A stretch of 64,000 bases of DNA from an uncultured Oscillospiraceae bacterium (GTDB lineage: Bacteria > Bacillota > Clostridia > Oscillospirales > Ruminococcaceae): positions 1 to 64,000 of the forward strand of contig UQDG01000006.1 in the NCBI GenBank assembly GCA_900539695.1, written 5' to 3'. This document shows, one piece after another, positions 16,688-24,742 of this stretch (positions within the stretch are counted from its first letter, which is position 1; each line of letters opens with the position of its first letter). Position numbers and translations under genes: made by a program. The notes below the pieces were generated by a model, which searched no databases, had not been told where the DNA came from, and was given only the letters and a program-made list of their open reading frames with translations.

Positions 16688-16836
16688 AAGGGCTGCCAAC
16701 TCCTTGGCCTCCTCTGGGAGGGGACTCCCGCCGCAGCGGGTAGGGGAGAGAGCCTTCGGGCTAATAAGCGCTAAAGGCACTGTCTCTCCCTCCGGCCCTT
16801 CGGGCCGCCTCCCTCGCAGAGGGAAGCTTTGCAGAT
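16688..16836. repeat. Dispersed palindromic repeat, family A
   Basis: About 150 nt with CCTCTGGGAGGGG, then CCGC..GCGGGT.GGGGAGAGAGCC, then TCTCCCTCCGGCCCTTCGGG, and finally CCTCGCAGAGGGAAGCTTT. The same ordered blocks occur in the same orientation at 59636-59755, and end pieces near 38366 and 44596. Strong internal dyads, no reading frame, in an intergenic gap: a REP or MITE-like element. The remainder of 16575-16863 shows nothing further. Confidence 0.7.
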
Positions 16837-16863
16837 GCCGCCCCTATACTAACTGCCTAACAA

Positions 16864-16903
16864 AAACTGCCCACGCGGGAAATTCTCCGTGTGGGCGGTT
16901 TGC
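16864..16903 (-). terminator. Terminator after the bicupin gene
   Basis: AAACTGCCCACGCGG (16864-16878) pairs with CCGTGTGGGCGGTTT (16887-16901), with one G-T pair. On the minus strand it lies 12 nt after the stop at 16913 and ends in GTTTTTG. Confidence 0.8.
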
Positions 16904-16912
16904 TTTATAAAA

Positions 16913-17575
16913 TCACTCGATGACCAGCAGTAGGCTCATCTTGAACTTGCCCTGCGGGGTGACGCTGTGCAGGCCGTTCTTGTCAAAACGAAAGCTCTCG
17001 CCAGCGTTCAGCTCGTAGTCCCTGCCCTCGTAACCGATGATGGCCTTGCCCTCCAGGGCGGTCAGGATAGCGTTGCCGGGGGCGCGGTGCGGGGTCAGGC
17101 CGGTACCCTCGTCAAAAGCCATCAGCACAAACTTCATGTTGTCAGCATGCACAATGTCCAGGTTGGCGATGCTGCCTTCCTCGTAGGAGATCAGGTCTTT
17201 CAGGGCGGTGGGCTGGCCCGCTTTGATGATGTTGTTCATGGTAAATTGCTCCTTTTTTAAAATGATTTCGGTGTAGATCATGCCGGTGCCATCGCTGTCG
17301 GCCAGGGTGCCGCACAGTGTTTTGGAGGGCAGTACCAGCAGTTCACCGGGGGCAAGGGGTACGTGGCGGGCCTCCGCGCCCAGCACAAAGCACCCGCTGC
17401 CCTCAGCCCCCAGGTACAGGGTGGTACAATCATAGCTTTCCGGGGTGATGGAGGTGCCGGCGCCCATTGAAAACCAGGTCACAGGCACTTCCGCACCCAG
17501 GCGGGCCGGGCGTGAGATGGTCATGGCCTCCCGGATGGGACGCATTTGCGCGATGGTAAAGGGGGTGTTGTTCAT
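16913..17575 (-). CDS. Two-cupin protein of unknown substrate
   Basis: 220 aa with two tandem small beta-barrels. The N-terminal one has PVTWFSMGAGTSITPE and LAPGELLVLPS. The C-terminal one has LMAFDEGTGLTPHRAPG, ALEGKAIIGYEGRDYELNAGE and DKNGLHSVTP, with a possible metal site formed by its His residues. Cytoplasmic. Its ATG overlaps the stop of a decayed ABC-ATPase gene (ATGA), showing it once formed the end of an iron or siderophore-type ABC operon. Whether it is still expressed is unclear. Confidence 0.75.
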   Translation of the reverse strand: MNNTPFTIAQMRPIREAMTISRPARLGAEVPVTWFSMGAGTSITPESYDCTTLYLGAEGSGCFVLGAEARHVPLAPGELLVLPSKTLCGTLADSDGTGMIYTEIILKKEQFTMNNIIKAGQPTALKDLISYEEGSIANLDIVHADNMKFVLMAFDEGTGLTPHRAPGNAILTALEGKAIIGYEGRDYELNAGESFRFDKNGLHSVTPQGKFKMSLLLVIE

Positions 17576-17865
17576 ACAGTGTCTCCTCGCAGGGCCGGGG
17601 GTACAATGCCGCGGATCGAGCGGCCCTCATACTTCAACTCATCCACGATCACCTGCACATCGAACGAGTAGGAGATGTTCTCCTCGTTCAGAATATCAGC
17701 AGCCGGGCTTCGTCTGCCACACTCATAGCATTGGTCGGATAGCGGGTATTTATGATGGCGCTGATCCCTTCTTCGCGGGTCAGGCGCTTTATCATATCCA
17801 GTATAAGGATTTGATTGTGGAAGTCAAGCCCTGTTTCGGTCTCGTCCCGGAACAGGTTCGGATTC
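17572..17865 (-). pseudogene. Remnant of an iron/siderophore-type ABC transporter ATPase
   Basis: Only the 3' third remains. The frame around 17865-17690 reads DETETGLDFHNQILILDMIK and INTRYPTNAMSVADEARLL, resembling the Walker B, D-loop and H-loop region of FecE-like ATPases with damaged DEP and His positions. After a frameshift or short deletion near 17690 the family C-terminus resumes (EENISYSFDVQVIVDELKYE, GRSIRGIVPPAL) and stops over the cupin ATG. Walker A and the signature motif are gone. The upstream end is joined to a broken alpha/beta hydrolase gene. Confidence 0.7.
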
Positions 17866-18443
17866 AGCCCTGAACACCTCTTGCAGCCGTACAGCGGAAT
17901 GACCCGCGTTTCCTGCACGGTATTTCAGGTGGTCCTCCGCACTGCCAAACTCAAACCAGCAGCGGCACTGCAGGTCCTCCGGCAGGGCAGGGAAGGGCTT
18001 GTCTTCCAGGCTGTCGGCCATCTGGCGACGCATGCTGCCGTAGGTCAGCGCCTTGCCGGCGGCGATAAAGTAGGGCTTGATGGCGTCGTCATCGCACCAC
18101 ATGATCTTTTTCAGCGTGCCGCCCTTGGACCATTACAGGCTCTTGATGGCCAGGTACAAAAACGGAACCATGATGCGGCGGGTGCCTTTGCCGATTTGCG
18201 CGAACTGCCCGCCGTCAAAAAATACGTGCTCCACCGGCGGGTGGGTGGTGGTCAAAAAGTCCATGGCCAAATCAGCACCAATGGAAGACGCCACCACCAG
18301 CGTCAGCCTGGTTACACCCTGTGTTTTAGAAACGCTTCGACCTGCCGTACCTCGTCCTGCTTGACTTGGTAAACCTGCCCGGCACAGTAGACGGTCTGCA
18401 GCATCGTTTCCGGTACGCCGGAAAGGTTGATCGTTTCGCTCAT
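17866..18443 (-). pseudogene. Broken alpha/beta-hydrolase gene
   Basis: Starts well (ATG 18443 with GAGAGGGG upstream; MSETINLSGVPETMLQ). The frame is lost at an AAAA tract near 18330, where one missing base would restore ...VEAFLK-TQGVTRLTLVVAS. That second frame has the nucleophile-elbow-like SSIGAD and GGQFAQIGKGTRR, then an in-frame TAA near 18134 directly before WSKGGTLKKIMWCDDD and continues to EDHLKYRAG. The C-terminus with the catalytic His is missing. Frameshift, nonsense codon and truncation together make it a pseudogene. Confidence 0.75.
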
Positions 18444-18556
18444 GGGGAAGCCCCTCTCTTTTGTGCGGGATTCCACGCCGGAATCGCTGATGGATCAAAT
18501 GGAAATCACCACTAAAGGTGCCCGCAGAAATTGCAGTAGCCTCTTTTTGTATGGGC

Positions 18557-18585
18557 TTGTGTCAGGGCATGCCTTGCGTTATAAT
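18557..18585 (+). promoter_or_regulatory. Promoter upstream of a broken membrane-protein gene
   Basis: TTGTGT (18557-18562), 17-nt spacer, perfect TATAAT (18580-18585), 33 nt before the ATG at 18619. The promoter survived although the gene is frameshifted; it could also drive the WYL regulator downstream. Confidence 0.6.
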
Positions 18586-18618
18586 CAAAAGCAAGATAGA
18601 TTGTTAAGGATGGTTTCC

Positions 18619-19021
18619 ATGAACCGCACGACCGATGATTTGCTGGACGCCCTACTCTCCAAACAGGACCTGCCCGAATATTTTGAAGAAAACGATGCTG
18701 AATTGCAGCGGCAACCCGCTGCATATTCTGATCGCCATTTTGGTCTACGGCGTGTTCGCCATCTTTGCGCTGGCGGTGGGACTGGCTTCCTTCAGATCCT
18801 TCTCCAACTTTGTGGTGGGGGCCACAGTTCTTCTGGGGCCGGTGGGGTGCTATCTTTTTGCCTTTGACCTGTTTAATATCCGCACCCGGTGTACGCTGGT
18901 GGAGCGGTTTCGCCATACGAAGCAATATCCTTTTTACTGCGTCTGCGTCATGCTCAGCTGGCTGCTGCTCTGCTTTTTTGTAATGTTCCTGGGCGTAGGC
19001 GTATTCGACAGCAAAAAGTAA
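18619..19021 (+). pseudogene. Frameshifted small membrane-protein gene
   Basis: The first frame encodes MNRTTDDLLDALLSKQDLPE and FEENDAELQ. Near 18710 the coding frame shifts and continues as NPLHILIAILVYGVFAIFAL with three or four membrane helices, ending FFVMFLGVGVFDSKK. Neither frame alone covers the protein of about 130 residues. The cytosolic acidic N-terminus followed by membrane helices is a common layout in small Firmicute membrane proteins. A single-base sequencing error is the alternative explanation. Confidence 0.6.
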
Positions 19022-19052
19022 AGGCAGTGTAAGAAAAGCCGAGGTGATTGGT

Positions 19053-19952
19053 TTGCAGGACAGCCGATGGTTCCGCATCGTGTATACTTTGCTGGACACG
19101 GGCAAGTGCACCGCGTCGGAGTTGGCGGAAAAGCTGGAAGTCTCGGTGCGGACGATTTACCGGGACCTGGACGCCCTCAGCGCGGCGGGCATCCCGGTGT
19201 ATGCCACGCAAGGCAAGGGTGGCGGGGTCTCCCTCCTGCCGGAGTACGTGTTGGATAACGTACTGTTATCTGGCGAGGAAAAAGAGAAAATCCTGATGGC
19301 TTTGCAGGATTTATCCGTAGCCGATGAAACGGCCGGGGAATTGCTTGTAAAATTAGGAGCGCTGTTCCAGACCCGGGCCGCGGATTGGATAGAAGTCGAC
19401 TTTTCGGACTGGAAAAAGAGCGCACGGGATCAGGATGTGTTCAACGCCATCAAAACAGCAATTTTCAAGAAAGTTCTGGTTACTTTTTCCTATTTTGGCA
19501 GCAGCGGCGGCTATACGCAACGGACGGTCGAGCCGCTGAAGCTGGTTTTCAAAAGCAAGGATTGGTATTTATACGGATTTTGCCGGTTACGGAAGGATTT
19601 CCGCTTTTTTAAGCTGACCCGTATCAAGGGCCTTGCCATTGGGAAAGAAACTTTTATGCGGGATGTTCCCACTGATTTGCCGGTTAAAGCACCTCTTCAC
19701 GCCGAAGATTTAGTTGCTGTAAGCTTAAAGTTTATGCCCGAAGTCGCCTTCCGCGTGTATGATGAATTTACCGATGCCGTCACCACAGACGCACAGGGAA
19801 ACTTGTATGTATCTGTCACTTTGCCCGATCATGGCGTGCTGTTCAGTTATCTGCTGTCCTTCGGCGACAGTGTGGAGGTGCTGGAGCCTGCCAGCGTGCG
19901 GGAGCAGGTAAAGGAAAAGCTTATTTCTATGCTGCACATCTATAAAACTTGA
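19053..19952 (+). CDS. HTH-WYL transcriptional regulator (YafY/DeoR-type)
   Basis: 299 aa. The N-terminal winged HTH reads TASELAEKLEVSVRTIYRDL and is followed by a WYL domain (DWYLYGFCRLRKDFRFFKLTR, with the W-Y-L triad as WYL) and a C-terminal WCX-type extension. The TTG at 19053 lies 6 nt after GAGGTG and gives the usual family N-terminus; a GTG at 19044 overlaps that RBS. WYL domains sense small ligands or nucleic acid. A palindromic TGACA-N5-TGTCA at its 3' end may be its operator for the downstream GyrI-like gene, itself broken. Confidence 0.82.
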   Translation: MQDSRWFRIVYTLLDTGKCTASELAEKLEVSVRTIYRDLDALSAAGIPVYATQGKGGGVSLLPEYVLDNVLLSGEEKEKILMALQDLSVADETAGELLVKLGALFQTRAADWIEVDFSDWKKSARDQDVFNAIKTAIFKKVLVTFSYFGSSGGYTQRTVEPLKLVFKSKDWYLYGFCRLRKDFRFFKLTRIKGLAIGKETFMRDVPTDLPVKAPLHAEDLVAVSLKFMPEVAFRVYDEFTDAVTTDAQGNLYVSVTLPDHGVLFSYLLSFGDSVEVLEPASVREQVKEKLISMLHIYKT

Positions 19953-19964
19953 CAGTTGTTGTCA
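19950..19964. promoter_or_regulatory. Candidate operator TGACA-N5-TGTCA
   Basis: A perfect 15-nt dyad that includes the stop codon of the WYL regulator gene and lies 43 nt before the next ATG (20007). Position between a one-component regulator and its neighbour suggests an operator; no second copy was found upstream of the regulator. Confidence 0.4.
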
Positions 19965-20006
19965 GGTATAAAGTGGTATGCTGTCTGCGAAAGGATGGTG
20001 TACTTC

Positions 20007-20638
20007 ATGAAATATGAGTGGCGAAAACAGGGCAAGGCTCTTTACGGGGCCAGGACGGCCCCAGCCCTGAAAACTGTCCCCGCGCAAAACTACATCAAGA
20101 TAGACGGCAGGGGAGACCCGAACGGGGCCGATTTCTCCAACCGCGTGGGTACGTTGTACGCTTTGGCGTATGCGGTCAAAGCGGCCTACAAAGCGGCGTC
20201 TTTGCAACAAGAAATCGACGACTTCGCCGTCTGCCCGCTGGAGGGCGTCTGGGCACAAATCAGTGGGATGATTTGGAAAAAGACAAGCTGGAATACACCC
20301 TGATGATCCGTCAGCCGGATTTTATCAGCGGGGAGCTGGTACGGCAGGCGCAGGAACAGGTGCAGAGCAAAAAGCCAAATCCTCTGTTGGGAGAAATCAC
20401 CTTTGGTGCGATGCAGGACGGGCTGTGTGTAGAAATCCTCCACATCGGTTCCTATGACGATGAGCCCGCCTCGTTTGCAAAGATGGCTCAGTTCGCGGCG
20501 GCGCACGGCCTGCGGCGAACGGGAGATTATCACCGCGAGATCTACCTGAGCAATGCCAACCGCGTGGAACCCTGCAGGCGAAAAACAATCTTACGCTGCC
20601 CGGTCGAGCCCGTTTCTCCGGGCAGCATGGAAAAATAG
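20007..20638 (+). pseudogene. Frameshifted GyrI-like small-molecule-binding protein gene
   Basis: Frame one (MKYEWRKQGKALYG, VPAQNYIKIDGRGDPNG, FAVCPLEGVW) matches the start of cytosolic GyrI-like (SOUL/AraC effector-binding superfamily) proteins. Near 20250 the frame shifts to WDDLEKDKLEYTLMIRQPDF, GAMQDGLCVEILHIGSYDDE, YHREIYLSNANR and KTILRCPV, the family's conserved second half. An intact protein would be about 205 aa. ATG 20007 follows AAAGGATGG. Neighbouring genes are also broken, favouring real decay over a read error. Confidence 0.7.
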
Positions 20639-20686
20639 CAGACAAAACGGCATGGCTTCGGCTGTGCCGTTTCTTTTGTTTGTGGG

Positions 20687-20803
20687 ATGGCAGGGCTGAT
20701 CGGCCTGCTTTGCGCGGGCAGCTACAGCGATTTGAACATATGGTCTGTCGTCAGCCTGATCTTCGGCGGCATCTGTGCCATCGCTACCCGGAAGCAGAAA
20801 TAA
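20687..20803 (+). pseudogene. Short hydrophobic C-terminal fragment
   Basis: Thirty-eight codons (MAGLIGLLCAGSYSDLNIWS, then VVSLIFGGICAIATRKQK) encoding one or two membrane helices and a basic end. No RBS before the ATG and the frame is open upstream, so it looks like the tail of a lost membrane-protein gene rather than a working small protein. Confidence 0.35.
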
Positions 20804-20824
20804 ACGCATAGGAACGGAAAAAAG

Positions 20825-20862
20825 GCGCCAGCCATGGTATTTGCACTATGGCTGGCGCTTTT
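20825..20862. terminator. Bidirectional terminator
   Basis: GCGCCAGCCAT (20825-20835) and ATGGCTGGCGC (20848-20858) form a perfect 11-bp stem flanked by A-rich sequence on the left and TTTT on the right. It serves the end of the plus-strand remnants and probably the minus-strand OadG-like gene. Confidence 0.75.
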
Positions 20863-20915
20863 ACATTTTGTATTTTATTTTATAAATATAACACTTTGTT
20901 CTGTATTTTTAATTG

Positions 20916-21050
20916 TTACTGCTTATCTTTTTCCTGAAACACCTTATTTAAAAGGTACACCCCCAGCACCAGCACGCCCAGAACCAGGAAAATCCCCGCC
21001 ATCCCGGCGCACAGCATGGTCAGCGTGGTGGGCAATAATGCAAACGACAT
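20916..21050 (-). CDS. OadG-like small subunit of a sodium-pumping decarboxylase
   Basis: A 44-aa protein with a single membrane helix (about 15-36; AGIFLVLGVLVLGVYLLNKV) and a short charged tail (FQEKDKQ). This layout matches gamma subunits of Na+-translocating decarboxylases, which bridge the membrane beta subunit and the biotin-carrying alpha subunit. It lies 12 nt after the OadB gene, confirming the pairing; AGGTACG precedes the ATG. The usual C-terminal metal-binding His cluster is not evident and the protein is shorter than typical OadG. Confidence 0.65.
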   Translation of the reverse strand: MSFALLPTTLTMLCAGMAGIFLVLGVLVLGVYLLNKVFQEKDKQ

Positions 21051-21062
21051 AATCGTACCTCC

Positions 21063-22202
21063 TTACACGTACCCGTTCATCAGGGTCAGAATCAACCCGC
21101 CGGCAATGACCGACGCGATCTGGCCCGAAACATTTACGCTGATGGAATACATCAGCAGGAAATTCTGGTTATCCTCGGCCAGGCCCATCTGGTTGACCAC
21201 ACGGCCGCTCATCGGGAAGGCCGAGATGCCCGCCGCGCCGATCATGGGGTTGATTTTTTTGCCTTCGGGCAAAAACAGGTTCAGCAGCTTGGCAAACAGC
21301 ACGCCGCCCACCGTGTCGAACACAAAGGCCACCAGGCCCAACGCCAAAATCAGCAGCGTGTCAGGCTGCACAAATTTATCTGCCGTCATCTGCCCGGCCA
21401 CCGTCAGGCCCAGCACGATGGTAATAAGGTTGGCCAGTACGTTCTGCGCAGTCTCGGACAGGGCGTTCAGCACGCCGCACTCTCGCAGCAGGTTGCCGAA
21501 CATCAAAAAGCCCACCAGCGCCACACTGGCCGGGGCCACCAGCCCCGCCAGCACCGTGACCACGATAGGGAACAAAATCTTCGTGGTCTTGGTTACGCTC
21601 CCTTTTTTATAAGGCATGCGGATAAGCCGCTCTTTTCTGGTAGTACACAGTTTAATGACCGGCGGCTGTACAATGGGCACCAGCGCCATATAGCTGTAGG
21701 CTGCCACCATGATGGCCCCCAGGTACTTGCTGCCCAGGCTGTTCGCCACAAAGATAGCCGTCGGGCCGTCGGCCGCACCGATGACTGCGATGGACGCGGC
21801 GTCGGGCAGGTCAAAGAACAGCCCCGCCAGCACCAGCGTGATGAAGATGCCAAACTGCGCCGCCGCGCCAAACAGCATCAGCCAGGGCTTTTCCAGCAGC
21901 GGGCCAAAGTCGATCATCGCGCCGATGCCGATGAACAGCAGCAGCGGAAACAGTTCGTTGGACATGCCCGCCTCAAACAGCGCCGAGATCGGCCCCACGG
22001 TGTCCCCCTGGGTGATGGCACCCGACAACGGCAGGTTGACAAGAATCGCACCGAAGCCCATCGGCAGCAGAAGACTCGGTTCCATCTTTTTGACGATGGC
22101 CAGGTAGATCAGCAGCCCGCCGATCACCCACATGACCACCATCTGCCAGGTGAGGTTGCCGAAGTTGCTGAACAACCCGGCAAAAGTTTGTAAGATCTGC
22201 AT
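21063..22202 (-). CDS. oadB: Sodium ion-translocating decarboxylase, beta subunit (OadB/GcdB family)
   Basis: 379 aa, 9-11 membrane helices. Hallmarks include GAMIDFGPLLEKPWL, the region-IIIa loop VIGAADGPTAIFVAN containing the conserved Asp that binds Na+, and the C-terminal GAAGISAFPMSGRVV. The subunit couples decarboxylation of oxaloacetate, methylmalonyl-CoA or glutaconyl-CoA to sodium export. ATG 22202 follows GGGAGG; an upstream in-frame ATG lacks one. No alpha (carboxyltransferase) or biotin-carrier gene is in the window, so the substrate is unknown. Confidence 0.9.
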   Translation of the reverse strand: MQILQTFAGLFSNFGNLTWQMVVMWVIGGLLIYLAIVKKMEPSLLLPMGFGAILVNLPLSGAITQGDTVGPISALFEAGMSNELFPLLLFIGIGAMIDFGPLLEKPWLMLFGAAAQFGIFITLVLAGLFFDLPDAASIAVIGAADGPTAIFVANSLGSKYLGAIMVAAYSYMALVPIVQPPVIKLCTTRKERLIRMPYKKGSVTKTTKILFPIVVTVLAGLVAPASVALVGFLMFGNLLRECGVLNALSETAQNVLANLITIVLGLTVAGQMTADKFVQPDTLLILALGLVAFVFDTVGGVLFAKLLNLFLPEGKKINPMIGAAGISAFPMSGRVVNQMGLAEDNQNFLLMYSISVNVSGQIASVIAGGLILTLMNGYV

Positions 22203-22242
22203 ACAGTACCTCCCAAATACTGGGCGGCAGGGTATAAAAATA

Positions 22243-22278
22243 GAGACCCCTGCCGCAGAAAACTGCGGCAAAAGTCTC
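22243..22278 (-). promoter_or_regulatory. Leader hairpin with terminator-like features upstream of oadB
   Basis: Nested arms GAGAC/GTCTC and TGCCGCAG/CTGCGGCA close an AAAA loop. On the minus strand the stem is followed by TATTTTTAT and lies 41 nt before the oadB ATG. This could be an attenuator in the oadB leader; no ligand-binding element was recognised upstream. Confidence 0.5.
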
Positions 22279-22440
22279 AGCGTTTACAGTATGCTCCGGG
22301 GCCGCGCGGCCCGTGGTGACGAAGCGATACAGCGCGGCGGACCGCGTCCCTTACTCCCTTTTACCTTGCCCATAGTATAGCGGATGGCGGGCAAAATTGC
22401 AAGGGAATTTTTGCAAAAAACGCACAGACGCGGCAAAATG

Positions 22441-22469
22441 TTGCACAGGCAAAAAAGCTGTGTTATACT
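22441..22469 (+). promoter_or_regulatory. Promoter of the LytTR two-component operon
   Basis: TTGCAC (22441-22446), 17-nt spacer, TATACT (22464-22469), 38 nt before the ATG at 22508. Confidence 0.7.
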
Positions 22470-22507
22470 TTTATGGTAAAAAGCACAACGAAACCGAGGG
22501 ACCTGCC

Positions 22508-23218
22508 ATGATTAAAATTGCCATTGTCGAGGACGAAGCCGCGGTACGCGACCAGCTGACCGACTATGTGCGCCGTTACACCCGCCAGTACGGCACCGAG
22601 TTTGAGGTGACCTGCTTTACCGACGGCGACGAAATACTGGAAAACTACCGTCCCGCCTTCGACATCATCTTTCTGGATGTGGAGATGAAGCGCCTCAACG
22701 GCATGGAGACCGCCCAGCGCATCCGCGAGCTGGACGACGATGTGCTGCTTATCTTCATCACCAACATGGCGCAGTATGCCATCAAGGGGTACTCGGTGGG
22801 GGCGCTGGATTACGTGCTCAAGCCCGTGCCGTACTTTGCGTTTTCGCAGCAGCTGCAAAAGGCGGTCAACCAGCTGGCCCGGCGGGCGCGGCATTACCTG
22901 GCAGTCCCGGTGGACGGCGGTATGCGCCGCTTGGACACCGCCGCTATCTATTATATGGAAAGTGACGGCCACAAGGTCTGCTTTTACACCGAGGATGGCG
23001 ACTTCATCGCCCCCGGCGCGCTGAAAGCCTTTGAGGAAAAGCTGGCGAACCGCCCCTTTGCCCGCTGCAACAGCGGGTATCTGGTCAACCTGGCGCAGGT
23101 GCGCGGCGTGCAGCAAAGCGAGGTCCAGGTCGGGCCGCACACCTTACAGATCAGCCGCCCGCGGCGCAAGGCGTTTCTGGCCGCCCTGGCCGATTACATC
23201 GGGGGTGAGGGCGTATGA
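22508..23218 (+). CDS. LytTR-family response regulator
   Basis: 236 aa. The receiver domain carries the acidic pocket (IVEDEA), the phospho-accepting Asp in DIIFLDVEM and the Lys in YVLKPV. The C-terminal LytTR DNA-binding domain runs from about 135 (IYYMESDGHKVCFYT, FARCNSGYLVNLAQV). AgrA-like regulators of this type pair with HPK10 kinases, and the next gene, overlapping by 4 nt, is one. Targets are unknown; the divergent oadB and the GH3 genes downstream are candidates. Confidence 0.9.
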   Translation: MIKIAIVEDEAAVRDQLTDYVRRYTRQYGTEFEVTCFTDGDEILENYRPAFDIIFLDVEMKRLNGMETAQRIRELDDDVLLIFITNMAQYAIKGYSVGALDYVLKPVPYFAFSQQLQKAVNQLARRARHYLAVPVDGGMRRLDTAAIYYMESDGHKVCFYTEDGDFIAPGALKAFEEKLANRPFARCNSGYLVNLAQVRGVQQSEVQVGPHTLQISRPRRKAFLAALADYIGGEGV

Positions 23219-24492
23219 CCGCAGTACCGGACATCCCACGCCTGTACACGGCCCTGGCCGAGTGCCTGGCCACTTTATTATATGCCCGGCAATTGGTGCC
23301 GCGCTATTCGGCCAGACACAGCACCGTCAACAGCCTGATCTGGATGGCCGGGCTGGCGGTGTTTATGCAGCTGACCGGCTCGGTGCCGCTGGTGCTGTGG
23401 CTTCCCTGCATGGTGGCTGCCATCGGCTCGATGTATCTGTTTTTGTGGCGCACCTGCGAGACCACCCCGCTGGAAGCCGGATATTACTGTGCCCGGGCGT
23501 TTATTTTGGCCGAGCTGGCCGCCAGCGTGGAGTGGCAGCTGCACTGTGCCCTGTGGCCCCAGCGCACCGGGCGCGACCCGCTGGCCGTGCTGCTGCTTGT
23601 GCTGGTGTACGGTGTGCTGTTTACCGCCGTGTACTGGATGGAAAAGCGTCGCAGCACCCAGCCCGCCAAGCTGCACATTACGCCGCTGGGCATGTTAATG
23701 GCAATCATTATGGCCATCACGGTTTTTGCGGTAAGCAATCTGAGTTTTGTAAATAATAATGAAGCTACGATGAGCATCCGCTATATCCGCACGCTGGTGG
23801 ACCTGGCGGGCGTGCTGATTTTGACCGTCCAGCACGAGCAGCTGCGGGAAAGTGCCCTGCACAGCGAGCTGACCGCCATGGACGATGTACTGCGCCGCCA
23901 GTACGAGCAGTACCGCCAAAGCAAGGAAAACATCAAGCTCATCAACCGGCGCTACCATGAGTTAAAGGTGCAGATCGCCACCATCCGTGCCGAGCGCGAC
24001 CAGGCCAAGCAGGATGCCGCCCTGGCCGCCATGGAAAGCGACATCCGCCGCTACGAGGCCGAGAACAAGACCGGCAACCCCGTGTTGGACACGCTGCTGA
24101 CTGCCAAAAGCCTGTACTGCCAGCAGCACGGCATCAACATGACCTGCGTGGCCGACGGCAAGCTGCTGGATTTTCTTTCCACCGGCGAGATTTGCACCAT
24201 CGTGGGCACCGCGCTGGATAACGCCACCGAGAGTGTGGCCGCCGAGCCGGACCCGGAGAAGAAGCTGATCCGGGTAGCCATCTACGCGCAGAACGGCTTT
24301 GTGATGCTGCGGTTCGAGAACTACTGTGCCCAGCCCGTAGAGCTTGGCCCCGACGGCCTGCCCCTGCGCAGCGCCCACGGCGGCTATGACCTGAAAAGCG
24401 TCCGCGCCGCCGCCGAAGCCCACGGCGGCACACTGACCCTGCATTGGGAGAATGAGTGGTTCACCCTGCGGGTACTGCTGCCGCAGAAATAA
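23215..24492 (+). CDS. Sensor histidine kinase, AgrC/HPK10 type with GHKL ATPase
   Basis: 425 aa. Five or six membrane helices (about 10-205) form the sensor, without a large extracellular domain. The phospho-accepting His is in RRYHELKVQI, the HPK10 equivalent of YHDLKNH. The ATPase N-box is TALDNATESV and a glycine box follows near the end (GGYDLKSVRAAAEAHGG). Coupled by a 4-nt overlap to its response regulator. No AgrB/AgrD-type peptide genes are adjacent, so the signal is unknown. Confidence 0.87.
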   Translation: MTAVPDIPRLYTALAECLATLLYARQLVPRYSARHSTVNSLIWMAGLAVFMQLTGSVPLVLWLPCMVAAIGSMYLFLWRTCETTPLEAGYYCARAFILAELAASVEWQLHCALWPQRTGRDPLAVLLLVLVYGVLFTAVYWMEKRRSTQPAKLHITPLGMLMAIIMAITVFAVSNLSFVNNNEATMSIRYIRTLVDLAGVLILTVQHEQLRESALHSELTAMDDVLRRQYEQYRQSKENIKLINRRYHELKVQIATIRAERDQAKQDAALAAMESDIRRYEAENKTGNPVLDTLLTAKSLYCQQHGINMTCVADGKLLDFLSTGEICTIVGTALDNATESVAAEPDPEKKLIRVAIYAQNGFVMLRFENYCAQPVELGPDGLPLRSAHGGYDLKSVRAAAEAHGGTLTLHWENEWFTLRVLLPQK

Positions 24493-24501
24493 GCAGAATA
24501 G

Positions 24502-24530
24502 GGGAGAGGACCTGCACCTCTCCCTTTTTT
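24502..24530 (+). terminator. Terminator of the two-component operon
   Basis: GGGAGAGG (24502-24509) pairs with CCTCTCCC (24517-24524), followed by TTTTTT. It starts 10 nt after the kinase stop. The AT-rich 24531-24742 region must contain the GH3 promoter, but I could not assign one with confidence. Confidence 0.85.
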
Positions 24531-24742
24531 GCTGCCACAGCAATATGCACAAATGGGAGCTGCTTTGCTTTGTGCAACATCCACATCAATTTTTGATACA
24601 ATTTTGCAACTTTTACAGATTATGCCGCAAAAACGGCAGTTTGTGCATTTTTTGAAACAAATCCTTAACAGTATGGTAACATAGTACCAGTTCAACACCG
24701 TACTTCTACAAAACGGTGAAAAGATAATTGAGGAGGAAAACA

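Noticed and set aside
16688..16836. Possible CRISPR-like serial repeats
   Set aside because: Blocks are nested palindromes of different sequence, not equal repeats with unique spacers; no cas genes are present.
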